Part shown: piece by piece, positions 27,979-36,932 of the stretch
Layout of the letters: each line of letters opens with the position of its first letter
Numbering within the stretch: the first letter of the stretch is position 1
From: Rivularia sp. T60_A2020_040
Lineage (GTDB): Bacteria; Cyanobacteriota; Cyanobacteriia; Cyanobacteriales; Nostocaceae
Assembly (NCBI GenBank): GCA_015272215.1
Contig: JACYMD010000110.1
Location: 1 to 64,000, forward strand
Direction: 5' to 3'
DNA: 64,000 bases
Notes under the pieces: generated by a model
Seen by the model: only the letters and a program-made list of their open reading frames with translations
The model's database searches: none
Told to the model about the DNA's origin: nothing
Position numbers and translations under genes: made by a program

Positions 27979-29240
27979 TTCTTCTCCATCGCTGGTAACA
28001 AACGAGGCACTTTTTGATAAACAGCTTGAGAAAAAACAGCTTCATAAGCCATTAATGCTTGCTCAAAAGAATAGCGTTCAACAGCAAACTTTCTTGCTTT
28101 TTCACCCAACTTTTTCGTTAATTCAGGATTGCTATATAAACTCACAATTGCAGCAGCTAAATCTTGAGGTGATTCTGGTTCAACGACTACACCACCACCG
28201 CTTTGTCGGACTGCACGGGCTGCTGTACCAGAAGCTGGAACTGAAGCAATAATCGGACTTCCGGAAGCTAATAATAATGGTATTTTGGAAGGCATATTAA
28301 AGGAAATTACATTGTGTTTTTGTACAACCAAACCAACATCAGCAGCTGCTAACATTTCCGGCAATTTTTCTCGTGGTTGTAAAGGTAACAATAAAACATT
28401 ATCAGCACCGCAAGCTAAACAATGTTTTTGCAATCTTTTTAAAGCTTTAGATTCACCCGCAATTACAAAAGCAATTTCCGGAATATGACTTAATGATGCT
28501 GCTGTTTCGATTACCGTTTCCAAACCTTGAGTAAGAGCAATATTTCCCGAATAAAGGACGACAAATTTATCTTCAAGTTGATGAATAGCCTTCCATGCTT
28601 TAGCTTTTTCTGGCAAAGAACGAATAAAACTTATATCTACCCAATTGGGAATACAAGCAATCTTATTTATCGGTACTTTCTTATTAACTAAATTTTTGAC
28701 AAACCCATCAGCAATTACGCTAATACTATAAGCTTTTTTATAGGCAAATTTTTCTAAAGCTGCCAAACCGCGAATCATCAATTCATTTTTTAATAAACCA
28801 GTTTGTATCGCAGCTTCTGGCAAAATATCTTGTACATTTAACACCACCGGACAATTATAAAACCAACCCAAAAAAGTCGCAGGTAATGAAACCAATAACG
28901 GTGGAACAGTTAATAGAATAACATCAGGTCGCCAGCCATTCAAAGCTTGAGGCAAACTTGTAAAGACAAAGCTTAATTCTAATAGCAACCGATCGATTAA
29001 ATTAGGTTTAGATTTAATTCTCAAATAGCAACGTTGAACAGTTACACCATTTATCTCTTCCGTCACATACCACTTACCCCGATATTGCTCATAAATCTCG
29101 CGCTGAGGATAATTCGGCATACCTGTAATTACCCGTACCTGATGACCTTTTTTAACTAACCCCTCCGCAAGCTCAGTCATCAAAGGAGCAATTCCAATCG
29201 GTTCGGGATGATAATTATAAGAATAAATTAGAATCTGCAT
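27960..29240 (-). CDS. Glycosyltransferase family 4 (WcaI-like), scytonemin cluster
   Basis: 426 residues, GT-B fold. MQILIYSYNYHPEPIGIAPLMTELAEGL and GHQVRVITGMPNYPQREIY resemble WcaI-type colanic acid transferases. The donor domain has VVLYSGNIALTQGLETVIETA, AADVGLVVQKHNVISFNMPSKIPLLLASGSPIIASV and GGGVVVEPESPQDLA. A glycosyltransferase is a regular member of scytonemin clusters, although scytonemin itself is not glycosylated in its usual form, so a role in the sheath or in an intermediate is open. It sits between eboC and tyrA. The 3' end runs through ACTCCTA tandem repeats, giving a low-information C-terminus. Confidence 0.85.
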   Translation of the reverse strand: MQILIYSYNYHPEPIGIAPLMTELAEGLVKKGHQVRVITGMPNYPQREIYEQYRGKWYVTEEINGVTVQRCYLRIKSKPNLIDRLLLELSFVFTSLPQALNGWRPDVILLTVPPLLVSLPATFLGWFYNCPVVLNVQDILPEAAIQTGLLKNELMIRGLAALEKFAYKKAYSISVIADGFVKNLVNKKVPINKIACIPNWVDISFIRSLPEKAKAWKAIHQLEDKFVVLYSGNIALTQGLETVIETAASLSHIPEIAFVIAGESKALKRLQKHCLACGADNVLLLPLQPREKLPEMLAAADVGLVVQKHNVISFNMPSKIPLLLASGSPIIASVPASGTAARAVRQSGGGVVVEPESPQDLAAAIVSLYSNPELTKKLGEKARKFAVERYSFEQALMAYEAVFSQAVYQKVPRLLPAMEKKLGVRS

Positions 29241-29319
29241 TTATCAAAAATAGGTAATTAGGTAATTGGGAATAAATATTTAAAAACTCTTAACTCTTAA
29301 CTCCTAACTCCTAACTTTT

Positions 29320-30219
29320 TTAAGTGACTGCAAATAATCGTGCTAGCGTCATAGATAAAGGTAACAAAATTAACACTATAATTCCATAAGACAAACCAGC
29401 AAAACTACAGCTAAGAGTTGCATCTAGTACTATAAGGGATAAAACCCCTGAACGCACTGCTGTACGTATATTCTCGGCACTTGGTTGACGCACAGCTTGC
29501 ATGAAAGGTAGTAAGACACGCCCGCTCAGTAAAATCACGAATGGTAAGACTGCTATCAAGTAAGATTTATTCAACCAACTTAATCCTAATAGTCCAGTAA
29601 TTACCGCTCCCATTAATACTAACGCGATAATACCAGTGCTACGCTCACCACCATGCACTTCACCTCGGCTGATAGCTGTAATTGCAGCAATATAAGTAAT
29701 CGGAATCAAAGCCAAATACCAGCTTTCTCCTAGCATTGACGGTAAAATGCTTACACCCAGCAGTAAATTAGCACCGCGACAAATCCCCATATTTAAAGGA
29801 CCGAAAAACGGATGATGCTTTCCGTAAGCGTCGTAAAGTAAAGCCGCAGCAGCAATACAAAAGGCGATCGCCATACTCCACACTGAAACTTGAGCCGCTG
29901 CAAATACACCGAGACTCAACAGCACGCTTCCTAAAACAGTTGCTCCCCTAAAAGTTGCCCTACCGCTGGGAATTGGTCGTTCCGGTCTTTCCTTGGCATC
30001 TAACTCCGCATCAAATACATCATTAAATACAACACCACCACCGTATAAACCAGTAGTTGCTAAAAGTAACCATACTACAGGTACCGGATTAGCCAAAACA
30101 GCAAAACCCGCAACTGCAATACCCGCCAGCACATCCGCCCAAGCAGTGATAATATTTGCAGGTCGTGTTAATTGTAAATACGCCCAAAGACGATTGGTGT
30201 TTAAAATTGCTACATTCAT
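29320..30219 (-). CDS. eboC: EboC, UbiA-like membrane prenyltransferase
   Basis: 299 residues and about eight membrane helices, an integral inner-membrane protein. The first Asp-rich motif is NDVFDAELDAKERPERPIPSG (about residues 66-86), the prenyl-diphosphate site of UbiA enzymes. A second conserved region, YDAYGKHHPFFGPLNMGICRGANLLLG, follows. It belongs to the eboC branch (UbiA-like family protein EboC). It lies directly after eboB and before the cluster glycosyltransferase. The natural substrate is unknown; a lipid-linked step in moving the scytonemin monomer is one idea (inference). Confidence 0.88.
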   Translation of the reverse strand: MNVAILNTNRLWAYLQLTRPANIITAWADVLAGIAVAGFAVLANPVPVVWLLLATTGLYGGGVVFNDVFDAELDAKERPERPIPSGRATFRGATVLGSVLLSLGVFAAAQVSVWSMAIAFCIAAAALLYDAYGKHHPFFGPLNMGICRGANLLLGVSILPSMLGESWYLALIPITYIAAITAISRGEVHGGERSTGIIALVLMGAVITGLLGLSWLNKSYLIAVLPFVILLSGRVLLPFMQAVRQPSAENIRTAVRSGVLSLIVLDATLSCSFAGLSYGIIVLILLPLSMTLARLFAVT

Positions 30220-30247
30220 AATTTTTAACTCTTAACTCCTAACTCCC

Positions 30248-30276
30248 GTAGAGACGTAGCATTGCTACGTCTCTAC
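30248..30276. repeat. GTAGAGACGT palindromic repeat
   Basis: A near-perfect palindrome (GTAGAGACGTAGCA, a short centre, TGCTACGTCTCTAC) in the short eboB-eboC spacer. Confidence 0.8.
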
Positions 30277-30288
30277 AACTCCTAACTT

Positions 30289-31197
30289 TTATTCAATCAG
30301 CGCGTATTCAGATTTAGATTCTTCGACTACTGGTTTTTGTCCGCGCAGTACGGAGTTACCACTAAATAATTCCCGCTGGTCGATTGGTGATGGATTTAAC
30401 CAATCGGATTCCTGTATCTGACCACTTTGACTGTATGCCGCGAGAGCATTTTCGTAACAAGTGGCTCTGACGTGTGCCTCTGGAATCCCTCTTTCTATCA
30501 TTAATTGAGCGGTTTTTGGTACCGCTAAGGGGTCACTTACTCCCCAGTCGGCGCTGCTATCGACGATAATGCGATCGCAACCGTATTCACGTACAACTTC
30601 CACCATGCGAGCGTTACCCATTTTGGTATTGGGATAAATTGTAAACGCCGCCCAAAAGCCTCTATCTAATACGTCTTTGACAGTTTCTTCGTTGTTGTGG
30701 TCTACTACTACCTGAGATGGTTTTAAACCATGTTCTAGACATACATCCATACTGCGATTCGTACCCGCTTTTTTATCGCGGTGTGGTGTATGAATCATCA
30801 CTAACATATCTAATTCTTTCGCTAGCTCTAGCTGCAAGCGAAAATACTTATCTTCCGCAGGTGTCATATCGTCGTAACCGATTTCACCGATGGCAACTAC
30901 ACCTTCTTTACAAGCATACAAAGGCAATAATTCCATTACCTGTTCAGCCAACGGTTCGTTATTAGCTTCCTTGGAGTTCAAACCAATAGTGCAATAATGT
31001 TTGATGCCAAACTGCGACGCTCGAAAACGTTCCCAGCCCACCAAACTGCTGAAATAATCTTGAAAAGAACCAACATTAGTCCGGGGTTGTCCCATCCAGA
31101 AAGCAGGTTCAATTACCGCAACAATACCTGCATTACGCATTTTTTCGTAATCGTCAGTAGTGCGCGAACTCATGTGAATATGTGGATCTATATACAT
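30289..31197 (-). CDS. eboB: EboB, TatD-like metal-dependent hydrolase
   Basis: 302 residues with a TIM-barrel amidohydrolase layout. MYIDPHIHMSSRTTDDYEKM carries the HxH metal motif. AIGEIGYDDMTPAEDKYFRLQLELAKELDMLVMIHTPHRDK is the TatD-type Glu and His segment. VVVDHNNEETVKDVLDRGFWAAFTIYPN and IIVDSSADWGVSDPLAVPKT give the last His/Asp ligands. The order eboA-eboB-eboC is the standard one. The reaction is unknown. The eboA-eboB spacer consists mainly of simple repeats (GGGGAG, TAGTTAG and CCCCTTGTC units). Confidence 0.88.
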   Translation of the reverse strand: MYIDPHIHMSSRTTDDYEKMRNAGIVAVIEPAFWMGQPRTNVGSFQDYFSSLVGWERFRASQFGIKHYCTIGLNSKEANNEPLAEQVMELLPLYACKEGVVAIGEIGYDDMTPAEDKYFRLQLELAKELDMLVMIHTPHRDKKAGTNRSMDVCLEHGLKPSQVVVDHNNEETVKDVLDRGFWAAFTIYPNTKMGNARMVEVVREYGCDRIIVDSSADWGVSDPLAVPKTAQLMIERGIPEAHVRATCYENALAAYSQSGQIQESDWLNPSPIDQRELFSGNSVLRGQKPVVEESKSEYALIE

Positions 31198-31344
31198 TTT
31201 AGATTTTAGATTTTGGATTTTGGATTAATAAAGTGAGGAATGGGGAGTTAGTAGTTAGTAGTTAGTAGTTAGGAGTTGAGAATTTTTTATTATTTCCTTG
31301 TCTCCCCATCCCCTTGTCCCCTTGTCTCCCCATCCCTTTGTCTC

Positions 31345-32295
31345 TCACTTAACGTTCTTCCAAGTCAATCTTCCTGCTTGAATATCAGCTTCTAACTCTG
31401 GATATTGAGCGAGAAGAAATGGGGCTTGGGGTAGGGGACATTCAGCACAAGCTAAAGCTGCAGCAGTTCGTTCTAGCAATTTTTGCTGTCCTTTGCCGTT
31501 GGAATAAGGCTGAGCGTGAGATTCTGCTAAAACTCGCTCTAAATCGGCTAACATTTCATCGTTGGCAAATTTTCCGACGCATCGCCACAATTCGGGTGAT
31601 ACATCGCGTCCTGCTGCCCAACGTTCGTGAGCGTAATCAACTAACATTCTTGCTAGTTCTGGGTTTGCTCGTTCATCTAGTCCTTGAATTAAATGCAACG
31701 GACTACCGACAAACAAAGCTTTTAAAACCATTTGGTTCCAAGCTAGATTGTCTAAATATTCTGCTGGATAGGGATTTTGCAGAGCAACGGCATTAAAAAC
31801 CGCCGTCATATTACTGCGGATACCTTCAGCAGCGCGATAGCGAAGCCCTGCTGCAAGCAGATCGCAAAGTCTTTCAGGATGAGCAAGCAAGGGTAATGCT
31901 TGATATAGCGCGACTAATTCCCCCACATCCGCAGCTGCAAATACTTGGTCTAATGTTAGCAAATATTGCTCTACATCTTTGAACGGTAAACTTAATACCA
32001 GTAAAGTCCGAGCCGCTTGGTCTACAGTCCAATTAGCGGGAAACCAATTATCACAAGCGTTCGATGCAGATTCTAACTCTTCTACCGTTGGCTGAATTTC
32101 GTGTTTACCAGTATAGCGAGGCACAGCACTAAAAGCAGTAAAAAATACTCGCGTCGCTGCACCGTTACTAATTTGCTCTCGCTTCTCGTTCAACCAACAT
32201 AGCGATTCAGCATCAACTTGTCGGGACACCCAGCGGTAAAGTAAATCGGCAGCACTAATATTTTGCGTTTCTATAAAACTTGTTGCCAAAGTCAT
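31345..32295 (-). CDS. eboA: EboA, metabolite traffic protein
   Basis: 316 residues, mostly alpha-helical and soluble. It is recognised by the segments WFPANWTVDQAARTLLVLSLP, LPLLAHPERLCDLLAAGLRYRAAEGIRSNMTAVFNAVALQNPYPAEYLD, NQMVLKALFVGSPL and the C-terminal LARMLVDYAHERWAAGRDVSPELWRCVGKF, a line typical of EboA proteins. There is no known catalytic motif. It is the first ebo gene, following scyF. A GTAGAGACGT palindrome (32342-32368) lies before its start. In cyanobacteria the ebo genes are needed for export of the scytonemin monomer; the molecular role of EboA is unknown. Confidence 0.87.
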   Translation of the reverse strand: MTLATSFIETQNISAADLLYRWVSRQVDAESLCWLNEKREQISNGAATRVFFTAFSAVPRYTGKHEIQPTVEELESASNACDNWFPANWTVDQAARTLLVLSLPFKDVEQYLLTLDQVFAAADVGELVALYQALPLLAHPERLCDLLAAGLRYRAAEGIRSNMTAVFNAVALQNPYPAEYLDNLAWNQMVLKALFVGSPLHLIQGLDERANPELARMLVDYAHERWAAGRDVSPELWRCVGKFANDEMLADLERVLAESHAQPYSNGKGQQKLLERTAAALACAECPLPQAPFLLAQYPELEADIQAGRLTWKNVK

Positions 32296-32341
32296 CTTAT
32301 ATACACTAATTAAATTTTTATTGTTCTTTTCAACCCGTCAT

Positions 32342-32368
32342 GTAGAGACGTAGCACTGCTACGTCTCA
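32342..32368. repeat. GTAGAGACGT palindromic repeat
   Basis: TGTAGAGACGTAGCA then CTGCTACGTCTCA, in the scyF-eboA spacer about 50 bases before the eboA start. Confidence 0.8.
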
Positions 32369-32469
32369 AAATCTAGCTGAATAACGCTAAATTCTAAATT
32401 AACGTGAGTTCGATATTCACAAATTCGATTGCTGCTTAAATAATCAGCAAGCTGTCAAATCTGGATTTT

Positions 32470-32570
32470 TCCTGGGGGTTAGAAGTCGGGTTTTTACTAA
32501 AATTGTCTGTTACTAAAAACATTTATCCTAAAAACCCGACTTCTGTACCAGTCGTCGAATTCACATTAAA
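32470..32570. repeat. MITE-like element with AGAAGTCGGGTTTTTA inverted repeats
   Basis: CCTGGGGGTTAGAAGTCGGG and TTTTTACTAAAATTG on one side and AAAAACCCGACTTCTGTACC on the other form a roughly 15-base inverted repeat around an AT-rich centre. A second copy with the same flanks lies at 60999-61096. It sits immediately after the scyF stop. Confidence 0.75.
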
Positions 32571-33743
32571 TTAAGCAGATTGCTGCTTATTCTTTCTCAA
32601 TTTACTAGCAGCAGCACCGAGCGCAAAAACACTTAGACCTAACAAAGTTGCAGGCTCTGGTACTTTCTTCGATATATCTTTACCTTGTACATTCAATACT
32701 TGTACGCGACCTTGGAAAAAATCACCTACATAAAGTTTGCCGTCGTTTAATGATGTACCCGCAGTCCAGTTAAATCTACCTGGTGTAAGGTCTAAAGGGT
32801 CGCCAAAAGGAGGCTCACCAAGCTGAGGAGGAGGAACAGGTTGACCTTCTTCATTAAGAGCAGGTTCGCCGTAAGCGGTTAGGAAATTACCTTCTCTATC
32901 AAATACCTGTACGCGACTGTTAATAGAGTCAGCTACATAAATGTTCTCCTTGTCATCAACTTCAACACCAATCGGCTGATTGAACTGCCCATTTCCGGTA
33001 CCTTGTTCCCCAAAGACTAAGAGAGGCTCTCCTTCAGGGCTGAGTACTTGAACGCGGTTATTAAACTGGTCAGTAACAAAGAAGTTTCCGCTGGTTGGAG
33101 ATATTCTTACACCCGCAGGTCCTTGGAATTGTCCTGGCTCTGTACCAGCACTACCAATACTACCAAGCAACTCGCCATCTTCAGTAAATTTCAAAATACG
33201 GTCGTTGCTGAAATCTCCTACGTATACATTACCAACTTCATCAAATGTTACTCCAGATGGTCCGAAGAAGGCTCTACCTTCGATAAGACCGCCAAATAAA
33301 CCTTCCCCAAAAGTATTAACGAAGTTACCTTTTGAGTCGTAAACATTGACGCGGTTATTAAAAACATCACCTACATAAAGGTTTCCGTTTTTAGGGCTAA
33401 ATTCTAAAGCTGAAGGTTCGTCGAATTCTCCAGGTCCAGTTCCACCACTACCAACTGCGCCAATATATTCACCATTAGGATTATATATCTCAACTTTATT
33501 TCCAAGGTCTGGGTTGAAAGAGCCATCCGGATTAAGACCGCGACCGTTAGATACATAAACGTTCCCAGTATCGTCCTGTACAGTTATACCTTGAGGAACG
33601 AAAAGCTGTCCCGGACCAAACCCCGGTTCGCCAATTTGACTATCGAAGGTTAAATTTACGGCTTTAGCTTCAGCAGTCGCAGCCAAAACCATAAACCCCG
33701 CACTCGCCAGCGCTATTGATACATTTTTTACAACATTCATCAT
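32571..33743 (-). CDS. scyF: ScyF, exported NHL-repeat protein with PEP-CTERM tail
   Basis: 390 residues. The signal peptide is MMNVVKNVSIALASAGFMVLAATAEA. It is followed by six or so NHL repeats (for example VTFDEVGNVYVGDFSNDRILKF and VEVDDKENIYVADSINSRVQVFDREGNFLTAYG), a six-bladed propeller. The C-terminus is a classical PEP-CTERM sorting signal: VPEPATLLGLSVFALGAAA, then KLRKNK. So the protein should cross the inner membrane and be processed by an exosortase. NHL-protein ScyF is a standard member of scytonemin clusters, assigned to late, extracytoplasmic steps. The exact reaction is not established. It follows scyE after a 500-base spacer and precedes eboA. Confidence 0.92.
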   Translation of the reverse strand: MMNVVKNVSIALASAGFMVLAATAEAKAVNLTFDSQIGEPGFGPGQLFVPQGITVQDDTGNVYVSNGRGLNPDGSFNPDLGNKVEIYNPNGEYIGAVGSGGTGPGEFDEPSALEFSPKNGNLYVGDVFNNRVNVYDSKGNFVNTFGEGLFGGLIEGRAFFGPSGVTFDEVGNVYVGDFSNDRILKFTEDGELLGSIGSAGTEPGQFQGPAGVRISPTSGNFFVTDQFNNRVQVLSPEGEPLLVFGEQGTGNGQFNQPIGVEVDDKENIYVADSINSRVQVFDREGNFLTAYGEPALNEEGQPVPPPQLGEPPFGDPLDLTPGRFNWTAGTSLNDGKLYVGDFFQGRVQVLNVQGKDISKKVPEPATLLGLSVFALGAAASKLRKNKQQSA

Positions 33744-34243
33744 TGAAACTCCCGATAAGGCTAGTTATACTCTTGATTAGGTAATGCGTCCGGGTCTAGA
33801 CCTGGAATTCTTAACAGCAAGTTGCTATGCCATTTTAATGAGACAGCAACTTGCTGTTTTTTTTACAATCATGGTTTTCACCCAGAGGATGCAGTTCATT
33901 TCATTTGTTCTGATGGGTGGGTATCTAATCCGCCAGGGACTGTAAGTCCCTGTCTCATGGCACAAGTCCTATGAATAGGACTGAAGTAATACGCATCAAA
34001 ATTAATGACATGGACTACTAGTACTTCACCACACAAGTTTTGCGGGGTACTCCGTCAGTCGTCTACCCTCCGGGAACGCTTCGCGTACAGACGACTTTTG
34101 CTATGAGACGGGGAATTGCATTCCCGGGCGGATTAGGATAAAAACCCCTCAAAATTAATGGGACAGACCACTAGATTGCAGGTGGTGCGTGACGCTACAA
34201 AGTTTATTGAAGCGTCACACCCTACATTGACGATTGATAACTA
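33744..34243. other. Structured spacer between scyE and scyF
   Basis: 500 bases without a gene. It includes the palindrome GGTCTAGACC (about 33794-33803), a perfect 14-base inverted repeat at 33813-33858 (listed separately), GGGACTGTAAGTCCC (33936-33950), GTCCTATGAATAGGAC (about 33966-33981), a CTCCGGGAACGCTTCGCG palindromic unit (about 34069-34088) and GAAGCGTCACACC near the scyE stop. The ScyF leader on the minus strand is therefore rich in potential hairpins. Confidence 0.6.
33813..33864 (+). terminator. Perfect 14-bp hairpin with T-run (plus-strand orientation)
   Basis: AACAGCAAGTTGCT and AGCAACTTGCTGTT form a perfect stem around an 18-base loop, followed by TTTTTTTT on the plus strand. 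As written it is a terminator for plus-strand transcription, yet all genes here are on the minus strand. It could stop antisense RNA entering scyE, or the same hairpin could act as an RNA-stabilising or processing element in the scyE-scyF transcript. Confidence 0.55.
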
Positions 34244-35635
34244 TTAAAGAACTTCTACTTTGTCCAAGATTTCTTCTAGCTTGTCTTCTTGACGCTTGCG
34301 CTTGCCGTATTTGGAAGCTGCACCAGCTGCTGCAATACCTAATAAACCGAGCATGGAAGCGGGTTCAGGAACTTTAGTTGGGTTGTCACCACCTTTATCT
34401 AGACTAATCTTGACTAATTGACCCTGTTCTGCTAAACGAGCGCGGTTTGCGGTATACAAAGCACCATCACGATAAGTTAAACCGGAAGCTGCTTCTAAAC
34501 CATTACCGTTCCAAATAGTTTCGCGAGTACCATCAGCGGCAACTTTGATAATCGAACTGCTGATATCACCAATGACTTCCCCACCTTGGAGAATATTTTT
34601 CCACTCGGAGGTGTTCATGTGTTGCAGTACGTACAAGTTGCCGTCTTCGTCGTATGCTGTACCAGTTAACTGAGTAAAGCCGTCACCACCATTGGTGATT
34701 GTTTCTTCGATGTTCAAATCTCCGTCAACTGAATATAAACGCGCTCTACCTTCTGGATAAGGAAAGTAAGAATATTCACTTACTGTAAAATCACCATTGG
34801 GAGACTGGGTAATTCCTGTAGGTACCGATTGGAAAGTGATCGGAAAATCTTGGCTCGCTCCTTCTCCTGGAGGGGGACCGCTTGGTGCTCCATCTCCTGC
34901 TGGAATTTCACCTGGTGGTTCAAAGCTAGGAAATTCAAGTTCACTTTGATCTACTGGCAAGATTGGGAATGCAGCTACATTTTGAATTCCGCTACCATCA
35001 AGTGCTGTTTTCCAGATGACGTTGGCACCACCATCAACGACGTAAGCAAAATCGTCTTTAATGGTCATCGCATAAGGATTAGTAATGATGTCACTACCGT
35101 CGGGGTTGAATTCTACTTCATACTGAGCAAAATCAGCAACTTCTTTTCCTAATACACCATTTATTAAGTCAACTTGAAATAGTTTTCCCAGGGTAGGAGT
35201 TTGTAAAATTGGTCCGCTAGTGGAAGGGTCGCCAGCATAACCCATCAATAGATAACCGTTCCCTTTGCCATCGAATTTGAAGTCAGCAGGACCGGCTGCT
35301 TGTTCACCAAAAGGAGTTAATGCTAAGGATGCAAGGTCTGGAATAACTGTTTGCTTGCTTCCGTCGGTACCGATTTTGAGTAGGGAACCAGTATTACCCG
35401 CACACAAAGGAATAAATTGCGAACTTGGTGATGGAACACATCTTCCATCTGTCCCATCTCCACCTCTACCGCTGGTTGTCAGATAAATATTTCCCTCGGA
35501 ATCAAAGTCAAAGTTCCGGGGGTTATCCAAACCGTCAGCTAGCACGGACAGCGAGGCTGCTTGTGCGGCTGTGGTTCCAAAAATTGAGGCAATACTAACA
35601 GTAAATAATGTTAGAGCAATTGACTTGAACTTCAT
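34244..35635 (-). CDS. scyE: ScyE, exported ScyD/ScyE-family protein with PEP-CTERM motif
   Basis: 463 residues. The signal peptide is MKFKSIALTLFTVSIASIFGTTAAQAA. The ScyD/ScyE domain (about 30-410) is propeller-like, with LSVLADGLDNPRNFDFDSEGNIYLTTSGRGGDG, FKFDGKGNGYLLMGYAG, PYAMTIKDDFAYVVDGGANVIWKT, QSVPTGITQSPNGDFTVSEYSYFPYPEGRARLYSV and GLTYRDGALYTANRARL. Near the C-terminus is VPEPASMLGLLGIAAAGAA followed by KYGKRKRQ, a PEP-CTERM signal, but with an extra acidic tail of about 14 residues, which is unusual. It is a paralogue of the ScyD encoded next to it. It should be extracytoplasmic. Its exact role in scytonemin assembly is not established. Confidence 0.92.
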   Translation of the reverse strand: MKFKSIALTLFTVSIASIFGTTAAQAASLSVLADGLDNPRNFDFDSEGNIYLTTSGRGGDGTDGRCVPSPSSQFIPLCAGNTGSLLKIGTDGSKQTVIPDLASLALTPFGEQAAGPADFKFDGKGNGYLLMGYAGDPSTSGPILQTPTLGKLFQVDLINGVLGKEVADFAQYEVEFNPDGSDIITNPYAMTIKDDFAYVVDGGANVIWKTALDGSGIQNVAAFPILPVDQSELEFPSFEPPGEIPAGDGAPSGPPPGEGASQDFPITFQSVPTGITQSPNGDFTVSEYSYFPYPEGRARLYSVDGDLNIEETITNGGDGFTQLTGTAYDEDGNLYVLQHMNTSEWKNILQGGEVIGDISSSIIKVAADGTRETIWNGNGLEAASGLTYRDGALYTANRARLAEQGQLVKISLDKGGDNPTKVPEPASMLGLLGIAAAGAASKYGKRKRQEDKLEEILDKVEVL

Positions 35636-35792
35636 AATTTGTGAAATTGATTAGTAGTTTATGGAATAAATGCGGTTCTCTGAAGAACAGCCCCAATGAT
35701 TGGGATATGAAAATCAAGCATATTATCAGCTTGAAACTTGTTTTCCGCCTCACGTCTGAACTTGGCTTACCTTACGTGCAAGCCTTAACAAG

Positions 35793-36932
35793 CTATTTAA
35801 TGTGACGGGAAATCTTTTGCGGATTCTCAAATCGGATAACCTGTCCACTTCCCGGACGACCACCTCGATTGATGATATAAAAAGCACCATCAGGTCCGAT
35901 TGTGAGAGCAGAGGGCATCTCTAATCCATTACCCTCAATCAGCGTTGTACGTTCACCGTTCGGAGCAATTTGAATCAATGCTCCATCTGGTTTTCCTTTC
36001 CATCCCGATTGATTCATATGTTGTAAAGCATACAAATTACCTTCGGTATCAAAAGCTAAATTTATTAATTGTGTAAACCCATCAGCGAAAACTTCTAATT
36101 CGCCCGAAGTATCAATTCGATAAATTTTCGCGCCGCCTTCTGGAAAGGGAAAACCAGTAAATTCGCAAACGTAATAAGCTCCATCCGTACCTTTAACTAC
36201 ATCCGTCGGTACCGATTGAATCGACATCTGAGACGGTAACGCTTTAGCATAAGCGCTAGGAGGTGGTACGTGTCCCCGGTCAAAGTTTTCCGAAGAAGCA
36301 CCGGGAAATATGGGATTAGTTAATATCTGATTGGGAATCGCAGCCAGTTTTTCTATATCGCTGCTATCAGTATTTATGCTGAGGAGACTGTTTGCGCCCG
36401 CATCAACTAATACTAATATATTACTATCTACGTAGAAAGACAAGGGATTACTAACAACTTCACAATCGCTTGACAAAATCTTATTAGTAGCTTCATAATA
36501 AGAGATATCAGCTATACTTGACCAAGTGCTTGTACTTAAATCACAAGCAATAACTTTTCCTAAGTCAGTATCGCCGAGGGAGTCGCGCAAAGCAGGATTA
36601 GCCGCATACCCCAATAAAACATAAGCTTTGCCACTTGGATCAAATTTAATATCGTGAGGACCAGCAGCCCCTGTACCGTCTGCAAATGCCACGGAAGGTA
36701 ATCCTGTTAAAACAGGCTTAGCAATGCCATTTTCAATTTTGCAAATGGCACCACTGCGACCGTAATTTAAATTTCCTTGACCGCTAGGAGAAGGAATAGA
36801 AGCTCCATCTCCACCAATTCCAGATAAAGCTACGTAGAGACTCCCATCAGGAGCAAATGTTATTCCCTTGGGATTATCAAGATTGGAAGCAAGTATTTTT
36901 AAAGATGTATTTGTTAGTTGTTGTACTGTCAT
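35793..36932 (-). CDS. scyD: ScyD, ScyD/ScyE-family protein without signal peptide
   Basis: 379 residues, clearly a paralogue of ScyE: LKILASNLDNPKGITFAPDGSLYVALSGIGGDG, IKFDPSGKAYVLLGYAANP, PLSFYVDSNILVLVDAGANSLL, QSVPTDVVKGTDGAYYVCEFTGFPFPEGGAKIYRI, LYALQHMNQSGWKG and ALTIGPDGAFYIINRGG. Unlike ScyE it begins MTVQQLTNTSLKI, has no hydrophobic leader, and ends HIK without a PEP-CTERM. An in-frame stop lies about 35 bases before the ATG, so no upstream start can add a signal peptide. It therefore looks cytoplasmic unless exported by another route. It lies between scyC and scyE. Its exact function is unproven. Confidence 0.9.
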   Translation of the reverse strand: MTVQQLTNTSLKILASNLDNPKGITFAPDGSLYVALSGIGGDGASIPSPSGQGNLNYGRSGAICKIENGIAKPVLTGLPSVAFADGTGAAGPHDIKFDPSGKAYVLLGYAANPALRDSLGDTDLGKVIACDLSTSTWSSIADISYYEATNKILSSDCEVVSNPLSFYVDSNILVLVDAGANSLLSINTDSSDIEKLAAIPNQILTNPIFPGASSENFDRGHVPPPSAYAKALPSQMSIQSVPTDVVKGTDGAYYVCEFTGFPFPEGGAKIYRIDTSGELEVFADGFTQLINLAFDTEGNLYALQHMNQSGWKGKPDGALIQIAPNGERTTLIEGNGLEMPSALTIGPDGAFYIINRGGRPGSGQVIRFENPQKISRHIK

